Source of the DNA: Chlorocebus sabaeus
Taxonomy: Eukaryota; Chordata; Mammalia; Primates; Cercopithecidae
Assembly (NCBI RefSeq): GCF_047675955.1
Contig: NC_132915.1
Location: 49,490,026-49,554,025, forward strand
DNA length: 64,000 bases
Direction of reading: 5' to 3'
Shown here: positions 46,695 to 57,640 of the stretch, piece after piece
Position numbering within the stretch: the stretch's first letter is position 1
How the letters are laid out: every line of letters starts with the position of its first letter
The notes under the pieces: generated by a model
Told to the model about the DNA's origin: nothing
What the model saw: only the letters and a program-made list of their open reading frames with translations
Database searches by the model: none
Made by a program: the position numbers and the translations under genes

Positions 46695-47319
46695 CATGTG
46701 AGTGATCCAGTAGCAGAGAGATTAATTGGATTCTTTTTCTTTCAGTCATGCAACCACACTTGGAGGACAGAGTGACACAGTCAATTCACAGGGGGGTCAG
46801 AGCATCCTTGGTTTTTTCTTGGCCCTGGGTCAGGTGTATGTCATGACCCATTCTGGGCACTGCAATTACTTCTTAGAACCACTGGATGCTTCATACCAAG
46901 TGCTTTAAAAATGTGACTTGGGCTTGGTAAAGAGGACCAATGAGGGAGAGTAGTGTGGGAGAGAGGGAATATGAGGTTGAAAGAAAGAGATAAAAGCAAA
47001 GAGAGAGGCAAAGACAGGCAGGGGGTGGGGTGCAGAGAAGCAGAAGCAGAAAATAAAACTGCTGATAGTGGCTTTCAGAATTCAGACCTGCTTTCAAACC
47101 ATATGGCAGAGATATTAGCTTGCCTGTAATTACTACAACATTCTCAACTGCAGAATGACTTTCATTAAAACCCATGGATTGAAGCACTTGGAATTTGTGA
47201 ATAATTCTTACTTTGAGCTCTGGTTCTATTATGCCTCTGTTTGGAGTTGATGTTTCTTAGGGAGGGTGAGACTCCACTTGTTCATCAAGCTGCTATTTTA
47301 GAAATAATGCCATCAAAAT
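46695..47319. other. Unique non-coding DNA with a purine-rich run
   Basis: 46925-47055 is GA-rich. No family or gene recognised. Confidence 0.4.
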
Positions 47320-47540
47320 CAATTTAATGAGCATTTGTTTAGCACCCACTGTGTTCCAGGCTCTGTGCTAGGAGCTGCGTACTGGGAATAGATATCCCTC
47401 AGCTACATCCATTCAACAAATGTGTTCAATAGCAACACATGCCAGGCACTGTGTGGGGTGATGCAGGGGTAGGATATCCCTAGCAGATTGATAAGAATAC
47501 AGGCAATTAATTGTGGTAGGGTCACAGTGTGTAACAAGTC
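47320..47540 (-). mobile_element. L2 3' ends, two in line
   Basis: TTAGCACCCACTGTGTTCCA and CATTCAACAAATGTGTTCAA begin two reverse L2 3' ends about 70-80 bp apart. Confidence 0.78.
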
Positions 47541-47734
47541 ATACCTCTATTAATCTGCTTCAGGTGGTGAAGAGAGGAGAATGGTAACTGCATTCATCTT
47601 TGACCAGGAGGGCACCTAGACTAAGTCCATTGTGACCACCACTTAGTGATTCAGGAAAAAGGCAGAGGTGACAATTTCTAGTTTCATGACACAATCAAAT
47701 TCCAAGCAGGTTCCCGGATGGGAGTTGTATCTCA
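47541..47734. other. Unassigned
   Basis: Possible continuation of L2. Confidence 0.35.
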
Positions 47735-48078
47735 CACTTCTAATAAAGAAATACCCAAGACTGGATAATTTATAAAGAAAAAGAGGTTTAATTGACTCAG
47801 TTACACATGGCTGGGGAGGCCTCACAATCTTGGCAGAAGGTGAAGGAGGAGCAAAGGCACATTTTACATGGCAGCAGGCAAGAGGCATGTGTATGGAAAC
47901 TCCCCTTGATAAAACCATGAGATCTCCTGAAACCTATTCACTATCATGAGAACAGCATGGGAAAAATCCACCCCCATGATTCAATTACCTCCTATAAGGT
48001 CCTTCCCATGACACGTGGAGATTATTACAATTCAAGGTGAGAGTTGGGTTGGGAACACAGAGCCAAACCATATCATGA
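47735..48078 (-). mobile_element. MST/THE1-type solo LTR, reverse
   Basis: AATAAAGAAATACCCAAGAC, TTTATAAAGAAAAAGAGGTT, GATCTCCTGAAACCTATTCA, TTCAATTACCTCCTATAAGG and AGCCAAACCATATCA. Complete on the right, slightly shortened on the left. Confidence 0.93.
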
Positions 48079-48349
48079 GTTGTTACTCTACCTCTCTGGA
48101 ATGAAATGTGACCAAAGTTCAGTGTTTAGCATGTCTAATATCTATGCCATCATCCTTAATCACTTACCACTTAGCTGAGAGATGACAAAGGGTTTCATTT
48201 TATGTGTTAACTTTGATCCACTGGTAATGACTGCCTAGAGTACTGCTAATAACATTTCTGGACTCAGTGAGATAAAAAGCTTTGCCATCGGGTGGCATTA
48301 AACAGTATAGTTTCCAGCCCTGACTATGCCCAGTCTCCTTTGTTCTAGT

Positions 48350-48790
48350 GCTCTATTGCTCCACAATAAGCTACCCCCAAGTTAGTGGCTTAAAACACCA
48401 GTTCTTTATTTTCCTTGTGAATCTGCAGTTTGGGCAGAGCTCACACAGGACATAGCTCATATCTATATACATGGCATCATCTGGAGCAGCTCATCTGAGG
48501 CAGGAGGATCCACTTCCAAGTTGACTCACTCACATTGTCTGAGAGCTCAGGTGTAGCTGTCAGCCAGGGCCTCAGTTCCTTTCCATGTGAGTCTCTCTAA
48601 GAGGCTGCTTGGTCTTCCTCACAGCATGGTGAGTGGAAACTAAGAAACAGCAAGTGGAAGTTGCTTAGATCTTTAGAGTTTGTCCTAGAAAATGGCCCGA
48701 CATCACTTTTGTCATATTCTACTGGTCAATGCAGTCATAGAACACACTCAGGTTAAAAGGAATAGAAAGTGTGTCAAAGAATTCATGGTC
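48350..48790 (-). mobile_element. Old LTR-like repeat (MLT1-like), reverse
   Basis: ATTGCTCCACAATAAGCTAC and TTAGTGGCTTAAAACACCAG resemble the 3' end of an old MaLR LTR; CTGAGAGCTCAGGTGTAGCT and the rest are less clear. Confidence 0.55.
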
Positions 48791-48854
48791 ATACTTAATG
48801 GGCCACATTAGTCTTCTGTTTTGTGAAGCAAGTTGAGCCCAGCTCCAACTGTTT

Positions 48855-49211
48855 ATTGTCTTAGTCCATTTGTGCTGCTATGGCGGAATACTACATACTG
48901 GGTAATTGATAATGAACAGAAATCTATTTGCTCACAGTTCTGGAGGCTGGAAAATCCAAGATCAAGAGTCTGGCATCTGATGAGGCCATTCTTTTTATAT
49001 AATCCCACGGTAGAAGGGCAGAGAGTGAGAGAAAGCAAGAGGACTCCGAACTCATCCTTTCATATCAAACCCATTCCTGTGATAACAGTATTATTTCATT
49101 CTCCCCTCATGGCCTGATCATCTCTCATTAGGCCCCACCTCCCAACACTGTTGCCTTAGGGATTAAGTTTCCAAAGCATGCCTTTGGGGAGACACATTCA
49201 AACCATAGTAT
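48855..49211 (-). mobile_element. MaLR solo LTR, reverse
   Basis: TGTCTTAGTCCATTTGTGCT, ACAGTTCTGGAGGCTGGAAA, CCCCACCTCCCAACACTGTT and ACACATTCAAACCATAGTA. Confidence 0.92.
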
Positions 49212-50554
49212 TTGCTAGGGTAGTTCATAATGAAAAGCATAAGGGAAGTTCAAGACTAATGGCTTGGGGGAAAAAAAAAGGTGTAGAATGTGAGACCTCT
49301 AGTTGCAACCAGCTCTGCTCAATGTGTCCTTCCTACTAAGCCTCTGCTCTTCTGGGAATATTGAAGAACTCCAAAGGCTACACAATGAAGGCAGACAGTC
49401 CTGCCAAGACTTCACCAATCATTTCAGGAAGTAGAGTGTCTGGGCCTGTACTTCATAATTTTTTTTTTCCTCTCTCAGTTACCAACTGGGGCTTGCCCTT
49501 TCTATATTGTGTTTCCTGCCCTACAGCTACCTCTTGGGTAACTGTCCCAAGGGTTCTTTTCTTCACCTTTCTAATCCTTACATGCTCTGCCATCAAGCAT
49601 TATAAATGCTGTAGGATTCCCAACCCAACTGTGCAGTTCTTAGGTTCAGGGAGAGGTTGGGATCAGATTTTGTAGAACCGTGCATTCAGTGAGGGCTTTC
49701 TGATACCCTGGAGATGATTCATCTACCATACCTAGACAGTAGAAGCAACCTCTGGAGGTAATGAATCGCAAGCAAACTTGTAGTTCTTTTTACTCTTTTT
49801 ATTTGCTCCTGCCATGGCCATTGAGCATGAAATGGTCCCAAGGGTAGGAAGAAATGAAACCAAAAAGAAAAAAACAATAATAAAACTCCAGCATGTATAC
49901 ACACACACACACATACACACACCTAAGGTGAATGAGCATGCAGAGCCAGTATTATTCTCTTGGCACAATTAAAAGATTCTTGTATTTGCCTTTGGTTACT
50001 GGAAGCTTAATCATTTCAGAGAATTAGAGACTTAAGCACTTTCAGCTTGTGTAAATGAGAGGCACTATCAATCTGTTTTTAAATTGGTTGTGGGTCTTCT
50101 GAGGTCTGCTATTTCAGCTTATACCCAATGCCTAGAAATTTTCCAAAGTTCCTTGTTCAGCAGTATACAGCTAGACTGGTTTGATCCCAAATGCAATTAG
50201 TGACAAATACATCGTAATATTAAAAAATATTTTTTAAGGCTCAGAGATTTAGGAACAAATACACTCCAAAAAATAAGATAAACACTCAATCTCTAGAAAC
50301 TTCAAGGTCCTGAGTTAAAATCTACCTCTTTATAGTTTTCAGTCACATTGAAAGGCCTGGTACACTTTATTTTTCTATAGTTGACTTAACTCTACATCTG
50401 TGGTCCCAATCCTTCTGATCATAACAGATGCATTAGCACTGCAGAAAGGAAAAGGCACGGTGTTAGGACTGGTGTTAGGATTAAGCTCCTGCCTTAAACT
50501 AATGGCGTGGCATTGGGCCTCTGGAAAGAATCATGTTTATAAGTACAGAAAGAG
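49212..50554. other. Unique non-coding DNA with a short (CA)n
   Basis: (CA)n at 49898-49922 interrupted once by ATA. The frames at 49361-49675 (+) and 49719-49968 (-) have no domain. Confidence 0.45.
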
Positions 50555-50770
50555 AGGTGATTTTAAACCAGACTGAGTGGAGTTTGAATCCCAGATCTGC
50601 CGGTACTGACTTTTATTAACTAGTCCAGTTTCTTTAACATCTCTAAATTTCTTTTTTCCTCATCTGTAAAATGAGAGCAAAAGTACCCAATTTATCAGTT
50701 TGTTATGACAACTAAATAATATATGGAAATGACCTGGTACATAGCAAACCCTCAATAAATAATGGTTCCC
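50555..50770 (+). mobile_element. MIR
   Basis: GTTTGAATCCCAGATCTGCC, CCTCATCTGTAAAATGAGAG and ACCCTCAATAAATAATGGTT. Confidence 0.92.
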
Positions 50771-51164
50771 ATTCCCTGGGCCTCTGGTTTTTCTAAAATG
50801 AGTGGGCTCATTGGCTTGTCATCACCATACAGAAACATTGTTTTCCATGCACTGGCATGGGTCCTTAGCTCATGGAGTGTGTGTGTAAATAGCTAAGAAA
50901 AGGGGGCTGTCCAAAAAGATTCTTAAGACCTAACTACAAAGAGCAAGGTGAGTGCTGAGAATAAATCAAAAGTGTCCTTACCTTAAAACCTTTTTGCATT
51001 ATAGTTTTCCTCTTCCTAAACTTCTCCCCCAAACCCCCCCACACACACCCCATGTAGTAGGGAGAATAATGACTCCCAAAGATGTCCAAGTCCTAACACC
51101 CAGAACTGTGATATGTTACATCACATGGGAAAAGAGACTTTGCCAATATGATTAAATTAATACA

Positions 51165-51731
51165 TGTGATGATCAATTTTGGCTGTTAACTTGACCAGAT
51201 TAAGGGATACCCAGATAGCTGGTAAAGCATTAATTACTCTCAATGCTTCGGTAAGCACAGAGCCTATTCCTCCTCTGTTGAAAGAGAAACACAGGTGGTT
51301 TGGCATTTGATTAGAATGATTGGGCTGCCCCAAGTTTATCTTTGAGGGTATTTTCAGAGGAGACTGGCATGTGGGTCAGTGGACTGAGTGAGGAAGATCC
51401 ACCCTCAATGTGGGCAGGTGCCATTCAACAATTGGTGTCTGGATGGAACAAAATGGTACAAGAAGGGCAAATTCCTGCTCTCTCTTCTGGAACCAGGACA
51501 CTCTTCTGTCCTCAGACATCAGCACTGTAAATTCTCTGACCTTTGGGCTCTGGGACTCACACCAGAAGCCCATGGGTCTTTCAGCCTTTGGCCTCTGACT
51601 AATAATTTCACCATGAAGCCACACTATTGGCTTTTCTGGTTTGCCAGCTTGCAGATGGTCTGTCACTGGTCTTCTCAGCCTCCATTATCTTGTAAGCCAA
51701 TTTCCCTAATAAATCTCCTCTTATCTATCTA

Positions 51732-51791
<60 letters not shown>

Positions 51792-51880
51792 CCTCTCTCT
51801 AATGTCTGTCTGTCCATCCATCCATCCACCCATCCATCCATGCTACAGAGTGTGTCTCTCTGGAAAGCCCTAACTAAAAT
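51165..51880 (+). mobile_element. LTR-type element nested in MLT1, with microsatellites near its 3' end
   Basis: Starts TGTGATGATCAATTTTGGCT. It contains GTGGACTGAGTGAGGAAGAT-type wording, TTCTCAGCCTCCATTATCTT and an AATAAA signal at 51710, and ends GTCTCTCTGGAAAGCCCTAA. The architecture fits a solo LTR, but I cannot name the family. Confidence 0.75.
51721..51841. repeat. (TATC)n-(TC)n-(CCAT)n compound microsatellite
   Basis: Short TATC run at 51722-51738, about 26 TC units to 51788, a C-rich junction, then TGTC and CCAT units to 51841. Likely highly polymorphic; the forward frame gives a false Ser/Leu-rich peptide. Confidence 0.96.
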
Positions 51881-52502
51881 ATTAAGTAAAAGACTCTGAG
51901 ATGGTGAGATTATGCTGGGTTATCTGGGCGGTTAAAGGGACTATTAATCATGGAAGAGGGAGACAGAGGGAGAGAGTCAGAGGGAAATGAAACCTTAGAA
52001 GAATGGTAAGAGAGATGCAACATTGCTGGCTTCCAAGATGGAGGGAGGAGCCATAAGCCAAGGAACGTGAAATTTTTCCAAGAACTGGAAAATGCAAGAA
52101 AACAGATTCTCCCCTAGAGCCTCCAGGAAAAATTGAAGCCCTGCTGATACCTTGATTTTAGCCCAGTGAGACCCATTTTAGATTTCTGACTTCTGGAATT
52201 ATAAGATTAAAAGATTATGTTATTTTAAGCCACAAAATTAACTATTTTGATAAAATCACATCACCCCAGCCCTAGAGAAAATTCTTTTTAATCATACTAC
52301 TATGTGGGAGGATTAAATTTTATTAACCAAAAAAATTAAAGTTTGTTTTTAATATATTTATCACGCTCCCCCTACCCTGCCCAGCCAAGATAGGAGATGA
52401 GCAGTGGTTGAAGAAAAACCCTTGGAAGCTCCTCAAACAATGAATGAGTTATATGCCTACTGTTTGGGACAGAGTCAGAGACATTAACTGAAACTTCATA
52501 AT

Positions 52503-52628
52503 CTCAAGTCTCTGGAGAGAGACTTGAGATCCAAATAGTCCCCAGTAATCATCTCGAGTCTTAATCATCTCAAGTCTTAATCATCTCAAGCCTCTGGAGA
52601 GAGACTTCAGATCCAAACAGTCCCCAGT
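52503..52628 (+). repeat. 44-bp duplication enclosing a 16-bp tandem repeat and a perfect hairpin
   Basis: Copies at 52503-52546 and 52585-52628 differ at three or so bases. Between them lie units of AATCATCTCAAGTCTT (52547, 52563, partial at 52579). Copy 1 begins with an 11-bp perfect inverted repeat, CTCAAGTCTCT / AGAGACTTGAG, around GGAG; copy 2 has lost perfect pairing. Confidence 0.95.
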
Positions 52629-52630
52629 AG

Positions 52631-53290
52631 CTATGATTTGAATGTTTGGCCCCTCCAAAACTCATGTTGAAATTTAATTGCCATTGTAACAGTATTAAGA
52701 GGTAAGACGTAGCAGGGCACAGTGGCTCATGCCTATAATCCTAGCACTTTAGGAGACCAAGGTGGGAGGATTGCTTGAGCCCTGGAGTTCGAGACCAGCC
52801 TGGGCAACATGGCAAAACCCCATTTCTACCAAAAATATGAAAATTAGGTGGGTGATATAGCACACATCTGTAGTCCCAGCTACCCAGGAGGCTGAGGTTG
52901 GAGGTCACCTGAGCCTCAGAGGTTGAGGCTGCAGTGAGCCATGATTGTGCCACTACACTCCAGCCTGTGTGACAGAGTGAGACCCCAGCTCAAAAAACAA
53001 ACAAACAAACAAATAAATAAAAGGTGAGATCTTTAAGAGACAATTAGGCCACGAGGGCTCCAACCTCATGGGTAGACTTAGTGCCATTTTAAAAGGGCTG
53101 GTTTAGCCCTTCTTGCCCTCTCTTGCCCTTCCACTTCCTGCTATGGAATAATGCAGCAAGAAATCCATCGCCAAATACTGGCACCTCAATCTTGGACTTC
53201 AAAGACTCTAGAACTTGGAGCTAATAAATTTCTGTTTATTATGAATTACCCAGTCTCAGGTATTCTGATACAGCAGCAACAATGGACTAA
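52631..53290 (+). mobile_element. MaLR solo LTR split by an AluJ
   Basis: AGCTATGATTTGAATGTTTG and CTCATGTTGAAATTTAATTG before the Alu; GATCTTTAAGAGACAATTAG, AATCTTGGACTTCAAAGACT, AATAAATTTCTGTTTATTAT and ACAATGGACTAAGA after it. Confidence 0.93.
52711..53022 (+). mobile_element. AluJ
   Basis: Diverged full dimer from AGCAGGGCACAGTGGCTCAT with J-type wording (TTGCTTGAGCCCTGGAGTTC; GGTTGAGGCTGCAGTGAGCC) and an (AAAC)n/(AAAT)n tail. Flanks AGAGGTAAGACGT and AAAGGTGAGATCT are a likely worn duplication. Confidence 0.95.
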
Positions 53291-53540
53291 GAAGCCAGTC
53301 ATCCAAAAGAAAACTTACTAATTATGAAAGTTAATGGGGAAGAGTAACTTTTAAAGGTGAGGTGTAGGCAACCTTTTGTAACACTAGAGATCTTAGCTTC
53401 TGGGTGGCTAAATACAATTAGATATCAATTTTCAATTTCATTTTGTAGAAATCCATATGACATACGTCAGGATTAAAATACTATCTATCTTAGTTCATTT
53501 TGTTCTGCTATAACAGAATACTATAGACTTCATAATTTCT

Positions 53541-53760
53541 TTTTTTCCATCTCCATTGCTTTTATATTTTATTCTTATTTTATTTTTTTATTTCAATAGG
53601 TTTGTGGAGAACAGGTAGTGTTTGGTTACATGAATAAGTTCTTTAGTGGTGATTGCTGAGCTTTTGGTGCACCCATCACCCGAACAGCGTACACTGTACC
53701 GAATGTGTAGTCCTTTATTCCTCACCACCCCTCACCCGTTCCCAAAGTCCAATGTACCAT

Positions 53761-53791
<31 letters not shown>

Positions 53792-54186
53792 GAGATGGAG
53801 TCTCACTCTGTCGCCCAGGCTGGAGTGCAGTGGCGCAATCTCGGCTCACTGCAACCTCCGCCTCCTGGGTTCAAGCAATTCTTCTGCCTCAGCCTCTTGA
53901 GTAGCTGGGACTACAGGCACCCGCCACCACACCCAGCTAACTTGTGTATTTTTAGTAGAGACAGGGTTTCACCATATTGGCCAGGATGGTCTCGATCTCT
54001 TGACCTTGTGATCTGCCCGCCTCAGCCTAGCAGTAAAGTGCTAGGATTACAGGCATGAGCCACCACATCTGGCCCAATGTATCATCCTTATGCCTTTGCA
54101 TTCTCATAGCTTAGCTCCCTCATATAACTGAGAACATATAATGTCTGGTTTTCTATTACTAAGTTACTTCCCTTAGAATAATTGAC
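53541..54186 (-). mobile_element. L1 3' fragment, reverse, split by an Alu
   Basis: AACAGGTAGTGTTTGGTTAC, CTGAGCTTTTGGTGCACCCA and TAACTGAGAACATATAATGT are reverse primate-age L1 3' wording. It is flanked by AGACTTCATAATTTCT (53525-53540) and AGACTTCATAATTTTCT (54187-54203), the target-site duplication. Confidence 0.94.
53763..54074 (-). mobile_element. AluS
   Basis: Reverse full dimer with a 29-T head and S-type wording (GCAACCTCCGCCTCCTGGGT). AATGTACCAT before and AATGTATCAT after form the duplication within the L1. Confidence 0.96.
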
Positions 54187-54654
54187 AGACTTCATAATTT
54201 TCTAAAAATAGAAATGTATTTAGCTCATGGTTCTGGAGGCTGGGAAGTCCAATATCAATGGGCTGGCATCTAGTAAGGGCCTTCAGGCTGCATCATCCTA
54301 TGGTAGAAGCACAAAAATTAGGATAGGCCAGCAAGCATGTATAAAAAGAAGAGTGCCAGGGTCAGACTTGCTTTATAAAAGCCCACTCTTTCCAAAACTA
54401 ACCCACTCCTGCAATAACAGCACTCATCCATTCATGAGGGCACCACCCTCATGACCCAGTCACCACCTGTTAGGCCCCACCATCCAACACTGCTGAATTG
54501 GGGATTAAGTTTCCAACATGTGAATTTTGGGGGATACATTTAAACCACAGTACTATCATAACTGTATTTTCATTTTCCTATAAAGTTCACTATCTTCCAC
54601 TGGTAAAATAAAGCCTGGCTATTTTGAAAACTTGTAGAAAACACCAAATCTTTT

Positions 54655-54969
54655 CTTTGTTTTTGTTGTTTAGAGACAAAGTATTGCTCTGTTGCCCAGG
54701 CTGGAGTGCAGTGGCGCATTCTCGGCTCACTGCAAGCTCTGCCTCCTGGGTTCACACCATTCTCCTGCCTCAGCCTCCCGAGTAGCTGGGACTACAGGCG
54801 CCCGCCACCACACCTGGCTAATTTTATGTATTTTTAGTAGAGACAGGGTTTCACCGTGTTAGTCAGGATGGTCTTGATCTCCTGACCGCGTGATCCACCC
54901 ACCTCGTGATCCACCCGCCTCAGCCTCCCAAAGTGCTTGGATTACAGGCGTGAGCCACCGTGCCCGGCC
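54655..54969 (-). mobile_element. AluY with internal 16-bp duplication
   Basis: Reverse dimer with AluY-type GCAAGCTCTGCCTCCTGGGT, ending ACCGTGCCCGGCC. Perfect 8-bp duplication ACCAAATC at 54643-54650 and 54970-54977. CGTGATCCACCCACCT (54889) is followed directly by CGTGATCCACCCGCCT (54905). Confidence 0.96.
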
Positions 54970-55169
54970 ACCAAATCATTTTTTAAGTAACTCCATAAAC
55001 AAAAGACAACATTGCTAACATGTTACATTTCCTCTGTACAGATAGGAAAAGGCAGCCACCAAAAGAGAAATAACCCTGTAATACTATTATTCTCTGACCA
55101 AGCTTGCTTCCAGCTTACTCAGAGTTTTACTTGTAAGCAAATAAATAAAACTGATGTCACAGGTTCCAC

Positions 55170-55360
55170 TGGGGTTGGACAAACATGGTTTGAATCTTGG
55201 TTTTGGCGTGTCCTACCTATGTGACCCCAGCAGATGAGTTACTCCCAGCAGCTGAAGTTTCCTTGTCTCTAACATGAGAAAAATCAGACCTATTCCAGGC
55301 TGTGCATGAGGACTGAAGACCAAGTGTCTAGCACAGTGACCAGTAAAGGAAACTGGTCAT
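55170..55360 (+). mobile_element. MIR
   Basis: ATGGTTTGAATCTTGGTTTT, CTATGTGACCCCAGCAGATG, AGTTTCCTTGTCTCTAACAT and TGTCTAGCACAGTGACCAGT. Confidence 0.88.
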
Positions 55361-55649
55361 TGTTGGCTCACAAGTAATTTTTTCAGGAATTCTTCAGCAG
55401 AATTGTTTTCAGGATTCCTAGCAGCTTTGCTGGCCACTGGCACCTCAGAGCTAACCATAGCCCTGCTGCTTGCATGAGAAGCACATCTACCTCAGCACAG
55501 CCCAGAAATAACCATCTAATATCTACAACTGGAGAAGTGTTTATTTTCCATTTATGAAACCTTATCATGAGCATTATCTCATTTCATATTTGGGCACCAG
55601 CCTGTATAAAATGGAAACCATCAAGCTGAACTTGTTTAGAATCTGCCAT

Positions 55650-55990
55650 CTGGCTGCTTCCCCCTGGCTCCCTGAATGAACTCCTCCTGCCGGAATGTTC
55701 TCACCCATCCTTTTCCCACTCTCTGCCCCTCGTCACGCCCTCCTAGGTGTCTGCACTGAAGTTAGTACATTTTTCCACTGCCATGTGTGCCTTTCTACTC
55801 TGCAGGGTTGGTTTTGAATCCTTTTTTCCTAATCCTGAGAACAGGAACCATGGTGTTTTATTCTTCCCAAGGCTTGGCAGAGCGGCTTGGTAAATGTCAG
55901 TTAATGTTCACTGAGGGAAGAAATAAATCAGGGTGGAATAAATGGGTGGATAAATGAAATGGGTAAATTCATTAATTGTCCTCAATCCAC
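55650..55990 (+). mobile_element. L2 3' region
   Basis: GAGAACAGGAACCATGGTGT, GGCTTGGTAAATGTCAGTTA and GGGAAGAAATAAATCAGG fit the L2 3' end; the upstream CCCTGGCTCCCTGAATGAAC also fits. Confidence 0.78.
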
Positions 55991-56164
55991 TGGAGCCTAC
56001 ACCTGTACTATCACTGGTTTTTTCTTGTACCTAACCCATTTCAAAATTCATGTGCACATTTTTGTTTCTTCACTACTGGTTTGTTCTGAGGTTAACCTGG
56101 AAGGATAGTCAGCAATAAAATTAATCAAGACCTGGGTGGAGGAGACTGAGAGAGAAGAATTCTT

Positions 56165-56468
56165 TTCTTTTTGGTGGGGGTGGGGGTAAGACAGGCTCTC
56201 ACTCTGTTGCCCAGGCTGGTCCTCAGTGATGTGATTATGGCTCACTGTAGCCTTCACCTTCTGGGTTCAAGCAATCTACCCACCTCAGCCTCCTGAGTAA
56301 CTGGGACCACAGGTGTGCACCACACCTGGCTAATTTTTTTAATTTTTTGTAGAGACTAGGGTCTTACTATGTTGCCAGGGGTGGTCTCAAACTCCTGGAA
56401 TCAAGCAGTCCTCCCACCTTGATCCCCCAAAAGCGCTAAGATTATAGGCGGGAACCACTGCATCCATC
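56165..56468 (-). mobile_element. AluJ
   Basis: Diverged reverse dimer: CACTCTGTTGCCCAGGCTGG, ACTGTAGCCTTCACCTTCTG, CCACCTTGATCCCCCAAAAG. Duplication AGAGAAGAATTCTT (56151-56164) and AGAGAAGGATTCTT (56469-56482), one mismatch. Confidence 0.95.
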
Positions 56469-56482
56469 AGAGAAGGATTCTT

Positions 56483-57084
56483 CACATGCTTTCTAGTGAA
56501 AAATTAGGAAGCTGGCAAAATTCCAGGGGCACCTTCACACTGTGCTTCCTGTGAATAGCAGTCCTGAATCACCGTGCCCTATGTGTTTACATGAGTGATG
56601 CTCTTTGTAGTAGCCAGTGCTAGTAGCTAGCACTAACTTTACCCTATAATATGTGTTCCTTTTGGAAGACTTGCAATGTTCCTTGGTGCCACTGGGACGA
56701 AGCCCACCCCGAACACTTCCATTGTTGCAGGAAGCAAACCTGCTTCTCCTCTCCCTTTTGCCCTCCTGGATATCCCCCCATAAGGCTCTAACACAGTGAA
56801 GGCTTTAAGTGAACTTCATGTCTGGCTGGGCAGATGCAATCTCCTCTCTTGCTCAGAAGTTTGGATGGTTTCCTTTCTTGCTCTGCGTCTCTGAGCTGGC
56901 CCAGGTATCTGGAATAACTAGCTCTTGACGAGAGAGACCCAATGCCTCTTCCTCCTGCCAATCTGACATCTATCACAGTCAGCCCTGAGGGCCCCCATCC
57001 CAAGCAACACAAGGCATCGCATGAGTCCAGAAGATGCTCAGGTGTAACAAAGGCAGTTAGGAGCAAGGACACAAAAGGAACAAC
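56483..57084. other. Unique non-coding DNA
   Basis: No family or gene recognised; the minus frame 56788-57072 has no domain. Confidence 0.45.
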
Positions 57085-57220
57085 ACCTCTGTTGAAATGT
57101 CAGTTCTGACACAACTTCGCTGCGCCTCAGTTTCCACACCTATAAGGTTAGCAAAAGTATCTACTTCACAGTTCCCTTGAGAGGAGGATTACATGAGTTC
57201 CTGTTTGTAAAGTACTTTGA
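57085..57220 (+). mobile_element. MIR fragment
   Basis: GCGCCTCAGTTTCCACACCT, AGGATTACATGAGTTCCTGT and AAAGTACTTTGAACAAAG. Confidence 0.83.
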
Positions 57221-57429
57221 ACAAAGTAATCCCCTTTTCTCAGATAACTCAGTTCATCTCATCCATAGTGGGCAGGGTCACCAAAAGGCCAAAGGTCAGG
57301 GCAGCCGCTCCTGCTTCATGTGCTGCAGCTGAATTTGCCCTTCTCCAAAGATTTTCCTTAAGAAAAACATCAAGTCAAGAACTTCTGAAACAAATCTTTC
57401 CTTGGTGGAATGGTGGCATGAAAAGAGAT

Positions 57430-57640
57430 GGAGCTAAAGTATCAAACACAACTGGCATTCAATTCTGTGTCCATCACTTACTAACTATGGAAATTTGGAC
57501 AAAAGATCATCTCAGTTTTGGGTTCCTCCTCTGGTAAATGAGAGCAATCAATCGTATCTACATCATATAGTGTCCTCGTGATATTTGAGATCATATGAAA
57601 AATAACCTGTGGTAAAATATAGGTGCTCAATATTTGTTTC
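57430..57640 (+). mobile_element. MIR
   Basis: CATCACTTACTAACTATGGA, CTCCTCTGGTAAATGAGAGC and AGGTGCTCAATATTTGTTTC. Confidence 0.85.

Larger units (their letters stand above)
51056..52262 (+). mobile_element. MLT1C/D-type LTR split by another LTR
   Basis: The 5' part is AATGACTCCCAAAGATGTCC and GAGACTTTGCCAATATGATT. After the insertion come GGTGAGATTATGCTGGGTTA, CAGATTCTCCCCTAGAGCCT, TTAGCCCAGTGAGACCCATT and TTTTAAGCCACAAAATTAAC. Both parts align in order to one MLT1 LTR. Confidence 0.92.
53491..54553 (-). mobile_element. MaLR solo LTR, reverse, split by an L1
   Basis: TTCTGCTATAACAGAATACT precedes the insertion; TTTAGCTCATGGTTCTGGAG, CCTGTTAGGCCCCACCATCC and GATACATTTAAACCACAGTA follow. 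Same layout as the LTR at 48855. Confidence 0.92.

Noticed and set aside
51388..51873. 161-codon frame with a Leu/Ser-rich tail
   Set aside because: Runs through an LTR and its TC microsatellite; the tail is repeat-coded.
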